Of a stretch of DNA of 64,000 nucleotides, positions 27,271-36,592 are shown piece after piece (the stretch's first letter is position 1; each line of letters opens with the position of its first letter). Below the pieces are notes generated by a model. It saw only the letters and a program-made list of their open reading frames with translations, searched no databases and was not told where the DNA came from. The stretch covers positions 57,924 to 121,923 of the forward strand of contig NZ_AZCZ01000002.1 of the NCBI RefSeq assembly GCF_001434055.1, in the 5' to 3' direction. The DNA is from Levilactobacillus parabrevis ATCC 53295. GTDB lineage: Bacteria > Bacillota > Bacilli > Lactobacillales > Lactobacillaceae. A program made the translations under genes and the position numbers.

Positions 27271-29304
27271 GTGAAAATTTATGTTGATGCAAAGGCAGTC
27301 CATGATGGTAACGGGACCAAGAAAGCGCCGTTCAAGCAAATTAATGACGCCGCTCAGGTTGCCCAACCCGGTGATAAGGTGCTCGTCTTCCCCGGAACCT
27401 ATCGGGAATACGTTAACCCTAAGAATGGTGGGACGGACGATGACCGGATTACCTACCGGAGTGTTGAACCCTTAAAGGCCATCATCACTGGTGCGGAAGC
27501 CGTTAAGAACTGGCAACAATACCAAGGTAACGTTTGGGTCGCACGGATCAATAACGGGCTGTTCGGCTCGTATAATCCATACACCGAATTTGTCATGGGT
27601 GACTGGTACTTCGGACCGGTGAACAAGCATACCGGTGCGGTCTACATGAACGATCGTCAATTCTACGAAACGACATCGCTGGAAGACTGTATTGAAGCGA
27701 AGGTTTATGGCCGCTCCTGGGAACGGAAGAACTCCGTTTACAAGTGGTATACCGAACAGGATACCGGCCGGAATGAAACGGTCATCTATGCCAACTTCCA
27801 AGGCAAGAATCCTAACAAAGAAACGGTTGAAATCAACGTTCGGCGTGAAGTCTTCATGCCACAAGAGACGGGAATCAATAACATTACGGTTAGCGGCTTT
27901 AACGTTAATAAAGCGGCCACGACTTGGGCGCCGCCTGCATCTTACCAAGATGGGATGATTGGGCCACACTGGTCTCGCGGCTGGATCATTGAAGATTGTG
28001 ACATTAGCCACAGTCGGTGTGCCGGCATTTCCTTAGGGAAGTATGAAGATCCGGTCAACAACCAATACTTTACGTACAAACACGTGAAGAGTCCTACTCA
28101 AATGGAACGGGACGCTGTCTGCCGCGGTCAATACCATGGGTGGTTAAAGGAAAATATTGGGCATCACATTATCCGTCGTAACAACATTCACCACTGTGAA
28201 CAAGACGGAATCGTCGGTCGTCAGGGTGGGGTCTTCAGTATTATTGAAGACAACCACATCCACGACATCAACAACATGCAAGAATTAGCTGGTGCTGAAA
28301 TCGCCGGAATCAAGATGCACGCCGCTATCGACGTCATTATCCGTCGCAACCACATCAATGATTGCACGATGGGTATTTGGACCGACTGGGAAGCCCAAGG
28401 AACTCGAATCACGCAAAACCTGTTGGATCACAACTATGCGCCAACGGGGACTGCGGAACGGATCATCGGGGCGATGCAAAGCCAAGACATCTTCGTTGAA
28501 GTGGGTCATGGGCCAACCTTGATCGATAACAATTTGCTGTTGTCTAAAGCTTCATTGCGGCTGGCAACACAAGGGGTCGCCTGCGTGCACAACCTGATGT
28601 TGGGATCCATTACCTCTATCGGGGCCAATACGGACTTTACCGTAGACGGCAAGAACCAACCGCGGTTCACGCCTTATCACATTCAACACCGGACTGAAGT
28701 TGCTGGGTTCATGACGATTCTCCATGGGGACGACCGTTTCTACAACAACATCTTCGTTCAGAACTGGCCAGTTGAAAAGCCAGAAGAGGAAACGGTTGTT
28801 GATCGTGAACATGAAGATACGGAACAAGTGGGGACCAATGGTTTCGATGAGTATCCAACCTACGATGAATGGTATGCGCAATTCAAGAACGTCAACGGGA
28901 CGTTTGCCAAGGAAACTGACATGAATGACTTGATGAGTGCACATTATGGTCATTTACCAGTCTGGGCTGCCGGAAATGTTTACTTCAACGGTGCTAAGGC
29001 TTGGAAGAAGGAAACTGATAACCTGGTTAATACCAGCGACAAAGTTTCTGTTGAATTGGTCGAAGATGGTGACAAGGTTGCCCTGAAGACGAACCTGTAT
29101 GACCTGATTGGCGACTACTACGAGGGTGTGATTACGACCGACACCTTGGGTGAGGCCTTCGAGCCAGAGCAACGCTATGAAAAGCCAAACGGTGATGACA
29201 TCATCTTCAACGAGGATTACTTTGGTAACCATCGTGGGGTTTCAACTGTTCCAGGACCATTCGTATCAGGTAAAGATGCGGATGCAGCGCTGTGGCAAGA
29301 ATAA
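27271..29304 (+). CDS. GH120 beta-xylosidase
   Basis: Intracellular exo-glycosidase releasing xylose from xylo-oligosaccharides; about 677 residues with a right-handed parallel beta-helix, as in GH120. The N-terminus (KIYVDAKAVHDGNGTKKAPF) and the many IxxNxI/H turns (IIRRNNIHH, IIEDNHIHDI, IIRRNHINDC) show the beta-helix. By comparison with characterised GH120 enzymes the nucleophile should be D372 in WTDWEAQGTR and the acid/base E410 in FVEVGHGP; both are present. GTG 27271 is preceded by GAGGAGGC; a TTG at 27253 would lie in that site. No signal peptide, so substrates must be imported, probably by the MFS protein next to it. A GH120 beta-xylosidase is known from L. brevis. Confidence 0.93.
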   Translation: MKIYVDAKAVHDGNGTKKAPFKQINDAAQVAQPGDKVLVFPGTYREYVNPKNGGTDDDRITYRSVEPLKAIITGAEAVKNWQQYQGNVWVARINNGLFGSYNPYTEFVMGDWYFGPVNKHTGAVYMNDRQFYETTSLEDCIEAKVYGRSWERKNSVYKWYTEQDTGRNETVIYANFQGKNPNKETVEINVRREVFMPQETGINNITVSGFNVNKAATTWAPPASYQDGMIGPHWSRGWIIEDCDISHSRCAGISLGKYEDPVNNQYFTYKHVKSPTQMERDAVCRGQYHGWLKENIGHHIIRRNNIHHCEQDGIVGRQGGVFSIIEDNHIHDINNMQELAGAEIAGIKMHAAIDVIIRRNHINDCTMGIWTDWEAQGTRITQNLLDHNYAPTGTAERIIGAMQSQDIFVEVGHGPTLIDNNLLLSKASLRLATQGVACVHNLMLGSITSIGANTDFTVDGKNQPRFTPYHIQHRTEVAGFMTILHGDDRFYNNIFVQNWPVEKPEEETVVDREHEDTEQVGTNGFDEYPTYDEWYAQFKNVNGTFAKETDMNDLMSAHYGHLPVWAAGNVYFNGAKAWKKETDNLVNTSDKVSVELVEDGDKVALKTNLYDLIGDYYEGVITTDTLGEAFEPEQRYEKPNGDDIIFNEDYFGNHRGVSTVPGPFVSGKDADAALWQE

Positions 29305-29368
29305 ACCGAGAATAGAATAATTAGAGTATTCATATTCTAAAACGACACGAATCGGGTGTTGTGACGTG

Positions 29369-29421
29369 GATTCTTACTAGGAAGGGCAATTTGAGATGAT
29401 ATTTCTAGTAAGAATCTTTTT
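29369..29421 (+). terminator. Terminator after beta-xylosidase gene
   Basis: Perfect 12-base stem GATTCTTACTAG (29369-29380) with CTAGTAAGAATC (29405-29416) and T5. The following MFS gene is 55 bp away and may depend on readthrough. Confidence 0.8.
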
Positions 29422-29475
29422 GTATACGCAAATTACGGTTGGATACATGGCATTTTCCTTATGAGGAGGATTATC

Positions 29476-30717
29476 ATGGAAAACGAAAAGCAAGTGGCGC
29501 CTAAAGGCAAATTCCCATATCGCTTGGGTTTTGGGATTCTATTCGGACTGTTAGGGTGGCTGGTTCCTTACTTAGGGGTCAACTCGACCTTACTACCAGC
29601 TAAGATTCAGCAGATTGCACCAAACGAAAAGGTTCAGATTGTGGCCTTACTGGCAACGATTGCGATGATTGTCGCTACGATTGCCAATATCATTGAAGGG
29701 GCGTTGTCCGACAGAACGGTCAGTCGCTGGGGGAAGCGGAATCCGTGGATCTTCCTCGGGATGCTCAGTACGCTGATCTGTTTTTACTTCTTGACGAAGG
29801 TCACAACGGTGCCGGGAATCATTATCAACTGGTCGCTGTTCCAAGTCGCCTTGAATATGATGGTGGCACCATTGGTCGCGTTTATCGCGGATAAAGCACC
29901 AAAGAAGTACCGGGGGTCCATCTCCGCCTTCTACGGTGTGGGGATGAACATCGGGACACCAGTGGGGACGATGATTGCGTCGCATTACATTACCAACGTT
30001 AACAGTGGGATTTACATCTTCATGGTCTTCGAAATCATCTTTACGATTATTGGCCTGTTGTTAGTTGGTGACGGCAGTAACAAAGGTGAGCGGGTACCCA
30101 AGCTACATGGATCCGAACTCGTCGAAGCATTCTCCTTCCCGATTCACGGGGATGTGCGTGACTTTTACTTAGCGGTTGTTGGTAAATTGCTGTTCATTTC
30201 GGCGCAGTTTATCATCACCGGGTATCAACTGTACATTTTTACCGATTACATGAAACTCTCTTCGGCAAGTGCCACGAGCAACTTGTCGATCATGTCGCTG
30301 ATCCTCTTGGTTGCGGGGGTATCCTTCGCGGTAATTGGGGGACCACTGGCTGATAAGTTCCACAGCTTGAAGTTGTTGGTAGCCCTGTCGACGGTTGCAA
30401 TGGGGATTGGGGTTGCGATCCCAGCCATCGATCCGGCACCTTGGACCATGTTCGTCTACGCGGGCCTAAGTGGGGCTGCGATGGGGATGTACAACTCGGT
30501 TGACCAGGCGCTGAACGTCACGGTGCTGCCGAACCCCAATAGTGCTGCGAAGGACTTGGGTATCGTTAACTTGGCGAACTCATTGGGTCAGGTCTTCGGT
30601 CCAATTATGGCTTCCATGGTAATCGGATTCTCTGGTTACCGGATGATCTTCCCAATGGCCGGTGTGATGTGTTTAGTCGGTGCTGGGATGATCCTGATGA
30701 TCAAGAAAGTTCATTGA
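29476..30717 (+). CDS. MFS transporter, probable xyloside importer
   Basis: 413-residue membrane protein with about 12 hydrophobic segments and an MFS-type loop (EGALSDRTVSRWGKRNPW) between helices 2 and 3. It is not close to XylT. Position directly after an intracellular GH120 beta-xylosidase without signal peptide suggests uptake of xylobiose or other short xylosides; this is inferred from context. ATG 29476 was chosen because AGGAGG at 29463-29468 lies just before it; the upstream ATG 29461 overlaps that site. A hairpin at 30771 ends the unit. Confidence 0.85.
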   Translation: MENEKQVAPKGKFPYRLGFGILFGLLGWLVPYLGVNSTLLPAKIQQIAPNEKVQIVALLATIAMIVATIANIIEGALSDRTVSRWGKRNPWIFLGMLSTLICFYFLTKVTTVPGIIINWSLFQVALNMMVAPLVAFIADKAPKKYRGSISAFYGVGMNIGTPVGTMIASHYITNVNSGIYIFMVFEIIFTIIGLLLVGDGSNKGERVPKLHGSELVEAFSFPIHGDVRDFYLAVVGKLLFISAQFIITGYQLYIFTDYMKLSSASATSNLSIMSLILLVAGVSFAVIGGPLADKFHSLKLLVALSTVAMGIGVAIPAIDPAPWTMFVYAGLSGAAMGMYNSVDQALNVTVLPNPNSAAKDLGIVNLANSLGQVFGPIMASMVIGFSGYRMIFPMAGVMCLVGAGMILMIKKVH

Positions 30718-30770
30718 TTGTGGCACGCTAAGGTTTGAAATCAGCAAGCTAAAGGCGATGGTGAAAGGTG

Positions 30771-30808
30771 AGAAAGCTTCTCTTTTGGATGGGGGAGCTT
30801 TCTTTTTC
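30771..30808 (+). terminator. Terminator after MFS gene
   Basis: AGAAAGCT (30771-30778) pairs with AGCTTTCT (30796-30803), followed by T-rich sequence. Bases 30809-31020 hold nothing I recognise. Confidence 0.7.
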
Positions 30809-31024
30809 GTCGATGCGTTAGAAATAGCTTAACCGACCTGTGTGTATTTTTGACAACCATTGTGTACAGAACTTGTAAAGGCCTGAATTGTTAGGCTAAT
30901 CGTTGGCTGATGGGCAATCGAGCACAGTGAGTGATAGGGAATGAATCGTTTAACCAGTGAAATGGAAACTGCACAGTGATTTTCACGGTGACTAGCGGTG
31001 AGTGTAAATAATTTAGATTTTTCC

Positions 31025-31092
31025 GGTAAACGCTTTCAAAAATATAATGTAAGTGCTATCATAGATAACGTAGTTGGTTGCCGCAATCAACC
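31025..31092 (+). promoter_or_regulatory. Promoter of second xylT with cre and XylR operator
   Basis: cre site GGTAAACGCTTTCA (31025-31038), -35 TTTCAA (31034), -10 TATCAT (31057) at 17 bp, then AGTTGGTTG-CCG-CAATCAACC (31072-31092). The operator is almost identical to that of xylA in its left half and spacer. Confidence 0.82.
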
Positions 31093-31162
31093 AACGAGCA
31101 AACTACCAACTTACATATTGCATAATTCTGGCGGCGGAAACCGTGAAAAGGAAGTAATATTA

Positions 31163-32533
31163 ATGCGAAAGGTTTCGACTGGTTTCGTTTACTTCTTCGG
31201 TGCCCTTGGGGGACTTCTCTTTGGGTATGATACCGGGGTAATTTCAGGAGCTATTCTCTTTATTCAGAAACAAATGCACTTGGGTTCTTGGCAACAAGGC
31301 TGGGTTGTAAGTGCCGTACTGTTGGGTGCCGTGTTGGGTGCCGCAATCATTGGACCATCTTCTGACCGTTTTGGTCGGCGGAAGCTCTTACTGCTATCTG
31401 CTATTATCTTCTTCGTTGGGGCTTTAGGGTCTGCGTTCTCACCAGAGTTCTGGACGCTGATTGTTTCACGGATCATCTTAGGGATGGCCGTTGGTGCTGC
31501 CTCTGCTTTGATTCCAACGTACTTGGCTGAATTGTCACCTGCCGATAAGCGGGGGACTATGTCCAGTCTGTTCCAGTTGATGGTTATGACTGGTATCCTG
31601 TTTGCCTACATCACCAACTACTCCTTCGCTGGCATGTACACTGGCTGGCGTTGGATGTTAGGGTTCGCTGCTATTCCAGCCGCACTGTTGTTCTTAGGTG
31701 GGTTGGTCTTACCAGAAAGTCCACGTTTCTTAGTCAAGATGGGTCATATTGACACCGCTCGTGAAGTCTTGGATACCATGAACAAGCATGATACCAAGGC
31801 CGTTGACAGAGAACTTACGCAAATTCAAGAACAAGCCAAAATCGTCAGTGGTGGCTGGACCGAACTCTTTAGTAAGATGGTTCGTCCTTCACTCATCATT
31901 GGGTTAGGCTTAGCTATTTTCCAACAAGTTATGGGTTGCAACACCGTGTTGTACTACGCACCAACCATCTTTACTGATGTTGGTTTCGGGGTCAACGCTG
32001 CCTTACTTGCCCACATTGGGATTGGGATCTTCAACGTTATCGTTACTGCCGTGGCCGTTATGATCATGGATAAAGTTGACCGTAAGAAGATGCTGATCTA
32101 CGGGGCTATTGGGATGGCCGTTTCACTGTTCGTTATGAGCTTCGGGATGAAGTTCTCCGGTGGTTCTCATGCCGCTGCGATTATCTCCGTCATCGCCTTG
32201 ACCATCTACATTGCTTTCTTCTCCGCAACTTGGGGTCCTGTTATGTGGGTTATGATTGGTGAAGTCTTCCCATTGAACATTCGTGGGTTAGGGAACTCCT
32301 TCTCCAGTGTTATCAACTGGGGTGCTAACATGGTCGTTTCCTTGACGTTCCCATCCTTACTGGATTTCTTCGGTACTGGGAGCTTGTTCATCGGTTACGG
32401 TGTGCTTTGCTTGTTCGCTATCTGGTTTGTTCATGCCAAGGTCTTCGAAACGCGGAACCGTTCTCTGGAAGAGATCGAAGCTACGTTACGTGCCAAGGCT
32501 GGTGAACCAGAAACCGCACACGCTACGAAATAA
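31163..32533 (+). CDS. xylT: D-xylose:H+ symporter XylT, copy 2
   Basis: Second MFS xylose symporter, 456 residues, with the same signatures as copy 1 (GYDTGVISG, DRFGRRKLL, PESPRFLVKMGH, QQVMGCNTVLYYAP). Residues 1-180 and 240-440 are nearly identical to copy 1; the central loop and tail differ (for example MNKHDTKAVDRELTQIQEQ). Codon use is shifted toward T-ending codons compared with copy 1, suggesting either higher expression or a separate origin rather than a fresh duplication. ATG 31163 lies 12 bp after AAAAGGAAG; a longer upstream frame covers the operator and is not credible. It has its own cre and XylR operator. Confidence 0.93.
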   Translation: MRKVSTGFVYFFGALGGLLFGYDTGVISGAILFIQKQMHLGSWQQGWVVSAVLLGAVLGAAIIGPSSDRFGRRKLLLLSAIIFFVGALGSAFSPEFWTLIVSRIILGMAVGAASALIPTYLAELSPADKRGTMSSLFQLMVMTGILFAYITNYSFAGMYTGWRWMLGFAAIPAALLFLGGLVLPESPRFLVKMGHIDTAREVLDTMNKHDTKAVDRELTQIQEQAKIVSGGWTELFSKMVRPSLIIGLGLAIFQQVMGCNTVLYYAPTIFTDVGFGVNAALLAHIGIGIFNVIVTAVAVMIMDKVDRKKMLIYGAIGMAVSLFVMSFGMKFSGGSHAAAIISVIALTIYIAFFSATWGPVMWVMIGEVFPLNIRGLGNSFSSVINWGANMVVSLTFPSLLDFFGTGSLFIGYGVLCLFAIWFVHAKVFETRNRSLEEIEATLRAKAGEPETAHATK

Positions 32534-32551
32534 TTAAATCACGTTTAAAAT

Positions 32552-32584
32552 GAGGGTGTTCCTGAGAGGGCACCCTCTTTTTAT
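32552..32584 (+). terminator. Terminator after second xylT
   Basis: GAGGGTG (32552-32558) pairs with CACCCTC (32571-32577), followed by T5. It closes the xylose block. Confidence 0.8.
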
Positions 32585-32757
32585 TTATCCAAGTGAGTTA
32601 AGTCTACCGGACACGGATATTGTTTTGATAGTGATTCTGTACAGGTTGTGTAAAGGTCAATATAATTTTCACAATAGCGAAGCAATGGGGAGAACCGCCG
32701 CCAATCGTTAAAAAATGCTATACTGATTGAGACATAATCAAACCAATTAGGGGTGAC

Positions 32758-33135
32758 ATGATGATTGCAGAATTTGAAGACTATCTCGCTAAAATTGAGG
32801 ACGCTGAACACCAGGCCCGCGTCCGTGAGGTTTTGAACTGGGTACAGACGTCCTTCCCACAGCTGGAACAGCGGTATGCGTGGAATCAGCCGATGTTTAC
32901 TGACCACGGCACGTTCATTATTGGGTTTAGCGTTGCCAAGTCGCACATGGCCTTCGCGCCAGAGGGACCGGTCATGACACAGTTCGCTGATCAGATTGCT
33001 GCCGCCCACTATAATCCCGGCAAGAAATTTGGCCGCATCAAGTGGACGCAACCGGTCGACTATGACTTGCTCCACCAGATTATTGCCTTTAACATTGCTG
33101 ACAAGGCTGATTGCGAGACCTTTTGGCGTAAATAG
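32758..33135 (+). CDS. DUF1801 (YdhG/iron-chaperone-like) family protein
   Basis: Small cytoplasmic protein of about 125 residues. The pattern RVREVLNWVQTSFPQLEQRYAWNQPMF followed by a phenylalanine-rich strand (GFSVAKSHMAFAPEG) and a C-terminal helix is that of DUF1801 proteins, some of which are called iron chaperones; a role here is unproven. Two adjacent ATG codons (32758 and 32761) follow AGGGGTG. Monocistronic, with a terminator at 33143. Confidence 0.8.
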   Translation: MMIAEFEDYLAKIEDAEHQARVREVLNWVQTSFPQLEQRYAWNQPMFTDHGTFIIGFSVAKSHMAFAPEGPVMTQFADQIAAAHYNPGKKFGRIKWTQPVDYDLLHQIIAFNIADKADCETFWRK

Positions 33136-33142
33136 ATGACTG

Positions 33143-33181
33143 TGGATCAAGCGTCCTTAAGGGGATGCTTGATCCATTTTT
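33143..33181 (+). terminator. Terminator after DUF1801 gene
   Basis: Perfect 10-base stem TGGATCAAGC (33143-33152) with GCTTGATCCA (33167-33176), followed by TTTTTG. Confidence 0.85.
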
Positions 33182-33389
33182 GTGTGATATTAATTTAATT
33201 TTGCAAGCGAAATTTACATTTTGGAGGACCCAATTATTAACTGGTAAATGGTACAATGAAAATTAAGACAGCTACCCGGTTGGATTTGGGTAGCGGATAC
33301 GATGCAAGCGAGCCCAGTACAGGTTATCAGGGGACAGCTTTAGCAGGGCTTGCGACGGAGTAGTTTGAATTCGGGGAGATCTTAGAAAA

Positions 33390-35951
33390 ATGCGACGAGA
33401 AAGATTGCGGTTTAACCACTGGCGCAATCCCGTTTTGACCGGGATCATTGCGCTGATTTTAGTGGCCAGTTTGTTTGCGATTCGTGGGGTGACGCCTTTT
33501 GGTGATCGCAACCTGTTGATTGGCGATTTGGGAACGCAGTACATTCCTTTTTTTACGGACTTTACACGATTGATTCATGGTCACGCCTGGGACCTATTTA
33601 ACTTTCATCAGGCCCTAGGAACTAGTTGGGTGCCAACGATTGCGTACTATTTATTAAGTCCATTCAATCTAATGCTGGTCTTCTTTAAGGCGAGTCAGAT
33701 TCCGATTGCTATGGCCGTGATTATCATGCTAAAGATTGCGACAATCGCTGGGACTATGACGTTTTATTTACAGGAACACTGGCGGACGCAGCAGCTCTTT
33801 ACCGGTGCTTTTGGGTTGGCATTTGCATTCAGCGGATTTGTTGCTCTGAACTTTTTTAACCTAATGTGGTTGGACGCCTTGATCTTTCTGCCACTGGTTG
33901 CTTGGGGGATTGACCGCCTCGTGATTACCGGACGTACTGGCGGCTACTTTGGATGGCTGTTGGTTAGCGTTCTGACGGACTACTATCTGGGGTACATGAC
34001 CTGCCTGTTTATCGTGGCGTACTTCGTGTACATGTTGACCGCAGAGTGGCCGGCTGGTCAGTCGGTACTGGAGTGGCTCCGGGAAAAGCGTCGTATTTGT
34101 TATCGCTTCATTGGGGCATCCTTGCTGAGTGTCGGGACGACGTTAGTGATTCTTCTGCCAACTGTTCTCGGGATGCTAGCGACGCCCAAAACACAGGGTC
34201 AAGCTGGCAACTTTCACTTAGTTCCGATGTTTGGGCTCGAATTCTTTAATCAACTAGGTGTGGGCGCGGGTGACTACCTGCAACGGCTGAGCCATGGCCC
34301 GGCGATTTTCTCATCGTCGTTAGTGATCTTGCTAGCGATTGCGTACTTCGGTTTGCCACAAATTAAGACGCGTGCTAAGGTTCGGGCGGCCGTGCTCCTT
34401 TTATTCCTATTTCTAGGTATGTGGTTGCGGGGGTTCAACACAGTCTGGCACCTGATGACGCCACCCTCCGGCTATCCGTTTCGGAATAGTTTCTTCTTTA
34501 GCTTCGTCCTGATTCTGATTGCCAGCAGTGCTTGGCAGGCGGGGTTATCACAGTTGTCTCGTCGCTGGCGGTGGGCCACATCGTTGATTCTAGGAATTCT
34601 GATGTTACTGGGGAGCTGGATGATTCCACTGATGCAGACGTGGACGCAGTCTGGTTATTACGCTAGCCTTCAGCCAATTAATTGGGCGGCTGTATGGACG
34701 AGCCTCGCTATTTTAGCAGTGACGACCGGACTCTTATGGTTGAAAGCCGTGCCGCCTGTCTGGTTGGGCGTGGTTGTCGTTATCGAACTGTTCGTCAACT
34801 TTAGCTTTGCGCTGGTTGGTATCGATTACGGGAGTCAACAGCGCTACGCCAAGGCTTATAATCAGTCCGTCCAGCGCCTCCAACCAGTGACTGCGACATC
34901 GAAGTTATATCGTATTCGTAACGATGCACCGACCGTGGCGCCGGGATTTCAGCACCATTACAATCCTTATAATGATGCGATGTGGCTGGGGTACAATGGG
35001 ACCGGTGCGTACAGTTCGACGACCCCGGCCAACACAATGACCATGGTCAAACAACTCGGGCTCTACACACGAGATGCCCGACGCCTCAGTAATCAGGGCT
35101 TCACCCCGGGTACCGAGATGCTCTTCGGTGTGCGAAATAAATTAACGAAAAACGATAATGTTCGTGTGGGCAGTTACAGCGGAATGGGTTTTGCGGTGAG
35201 TTCACAGTTGCTCAAGGTGAAGCTGACAGCCAATGCGCTGACCAATCAGGAGAGTATTCTGCAGGCACTGCGGCCGAGTCAGCACGCTTACTTTGTGCCG
35301 GTGACGGCTGGTCATGATCAGGTCAAGGCCATTTGGCGGATCAACAACCATCCCACCAATTTCGTCTATAATCATGTTTGGCACGTGACCCCTCAAGCCA
35401 CCGGCCGGATCTATCTCTTTGATCCGACTAGTGCCAGCAAGTATTCCACGATGAGTGTCAACGGCCATAATGTGGCACCGAAGATGCAGACGGACGGGAA
35501 CACCAGCATGATTAATTTAGGTGAGTACCGGCAAGGCGAGGCGCTGACGATTAAATACGCCAGCAATCGGCCAACGCCGAAGGCCCTAGCGGTAGCAACT
35601 TTGCCGGCAAGTCGCATGGCAGCGGTCCATCAGGCCGTTAGCACCCATGCACTGCGGCTACGGCAGCACCGTGGACATTTACGGACCGACTACCAGGGAA
35701 CCATCGCGGCCACGCCTAATAAGCGCTGGGGCTACCTGAGTCTGCCACAGGAGCGTGGATGGCGGATCACCGTGAATGAACGGACGGTCAAACCACGCAC
35801 CGTGCTCGGCGACATGATGGCGGTACCGCTGACGCCGGGTCAGAACCGAGTCGTGATCAGCTATCACGTGCCAGGCGGTTGGATTGGATTAGCAGCCAGC
35901 GTTGTCTGCGCAGTGAGTTATGGGGCGTTGTGGTATCGAAAACAACTATAA
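33390..35951 (+). CDS. yfhO: YfhO-family polytopic membrane protein
   Basis: 853-residue integral membrane protein with many hydrophobic segments in the first 500 residues and a large C-terminal extracytoplasmic domain closed by a final membrane helix (WIGLAASVVCAVSYGALWY). Motifs such as GDLGTQYIPFFTDF near residue 45 and the DYYLGYMTCLF segment near 190 match the YfhO family, which in Gram-positive bacteria modifies wall or lipoteichoic acid with sugars (GT-C-like fold). The acceptor here is unknown. ATG 33390 follows GGGGAGAT. A strong bidirectional terminator at 35977 follows. Confidence 0.88.
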   Translation: MRRERLRFNHWRNPVLTGIIALILVASLFAIRGVTPFGDRNLLIGDLGTQYIPFFTDFTRLIHGHAWDLFNFHQALGTSWVPTIAYYLLSPFNLMLVFFKASQIPIAMAVIIMLKIATIAGTMTFYLQEHWRTQQLFTGAFGLAFAFSGFVALNFFNLMWLDALIFLPLVAWGIDRLVITGRTGGYFGWLLVSVLTDYYLGYMTCLFIVAYFVYMLTAEWPAGQSVLEWLREKRRICYRFIGASLLSVGTTLVILLPTVLGMLATPKTQGQAGNFHLVPMFGLEFFNQLGVGAGDYLQRLSHGPAIFSSSLVILLAIAYFGLPQIKTRAKVRAAVLLLFLFLGMWLRGFNTVWHLMTPPSGYPFRNSFFFSFVLILIASSAWQAGLSQLSRRWRWATSLILGILMLLGSWMIPLMQTWTQSGYYASLQPINWAAVWTSLAILAVTTGLLWLKAVPPVWLGVVVVIELFVNFSFALVGIDYGSQQRYAKAYNQSVQRLQPVTATSKLYRIRNDAPTVAPGFQHHYNPYNDAMWLGYNGTGAYSSTTPANTMTMVKQLGLYTRDARRLSNQGFTPGTEMLFGVRNKLTKNDNVRVGSYSGMGFAVSSQLLKVKLTANALTNQESILQALRPSQHAYFVPVTAGHDQVKAIWRINNHPTNFVYNHVWHVTPQATGRIYLFDPTSASKYSTMSVNGHNVAPKMQTDGNTSMINLGEYRQGEALTIKYASNRPTPKALAVATLPASRMAAVHQAVSTHALRLRQHRGHLRTDYQGTIAATPNKRWGYLSLPQERGWRITVNERTVKPRTVLGDMMAVPLTPGQNRVVISYHVPGGWIGLAASVVCAVSYGALWYRKQL

Positions 35952-35976
35952 AATGCAAATTGAAAAATAGTGACGC

Positions 35977-36025
35977 AAAAAGGATGGTGTCTCTCCAAAA
36001 AAATTTGGGGAGGCACCATCCTTTT
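35977..36025. terminator. Bidirectional terminator after yfhO
   Basis: AAAAGGATGGTG (35977-35988) pairs with CACCATCCTTTT (36014-36025), with an inner CTC/GAG helix. It serves yfhO and the convergent usp gene. Confidence 0.85.
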
Positions 36026-36050
36026 ATACAATCATTTGTAAAATATACAA

Positions 36051-36563
36051 CTAGAGTTTCGGCTGATCTTGGTTCTTAGCGGCAACCTGCTTGGTATCAA
36101 CGGGGTTGCCCGCCTCATCGGTCCGAATGACCATGACATCTACATCGGCCATCCGGCTGACGTAGGCGGTCACGGACCCTTCAACCATCCGGGCCACGGC
36201 ACTCATCCCGGTGGCCCCCAGCATAATCAAGTCATTCTGGTGGTCGCGGATAAATTCATGAGCGATGACGGTCTTGGGATTACCGAACCGCACGTGAATG
36301 TCGAGGTCGGTGAAGCCGGTAGCGGCTTTGGTTGTTTCGACCAGCGAGGTCAGGTAAGAGGTCGCGTCCGTTGCCAATTCATGAATCACGCTGCCCGGCA
36401 TGGAACCGCTGGCGTAGAAGCCATAGTGGTTGATCCGCAAGACGTTGAGCAGATCAATGTGGGCGTGGTTGCGTTGGGCCACGGTCACTGCTTTTTTTAG
36501 GGCCAGTTCCGCTTGAATGGAGCCGTCCACGGGCACTAAGATCTGTTGGTATTGTTGTCCCAT
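36051..36563 (-). CDS. Universal stress protein, UspA family
   Basis: 170-residue cytoplasmic protein with the Usp fold: QILVPVDGSIQAELALKKAV at the N-terminus and an ATP-binding G-2x-G-9x-G(S/T)-like stretch, LIMLGATGMSAVARMVEGSVTAYV split over residues about 125-148. The usual role is nucleotide-linked stress tolerance; the trigger is unknown. A C-terminal extension of about 20 residues (NPVDTKQVAAKNQDQPKL) exceeds the core fold. It lies 29 bp after the PEBP-family gene on the same strand and is probably co-transcribed with it. Confidence 0.9.
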   Translation of the reverse strand: MGQQYQQILVPVDGSIQAELALKKAVTVAQRNHAHIDLLNVLRINHYGFYASGSMPGSVIHELATDATSYLTSLVETTKAATGFTDLDIHVRFGNPKTVIAHEFIRDHQNDLIMLGATGMSAVARMVEGSVTAYVSRMADVDVMVIRTDEAGNPVDTKQVAAKNQDQPKL

Positions 36564-36592
36564 AATTAGCCTTCTTCTTTGAGCTGAGTTGT

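Noticed and set aside
36069..36500. 143-codon plus-strand frame at the usp gene
   Set aside because: Antisense to a well-supported UspA-family gene; His- and Gly-rich composition typical of shadows.
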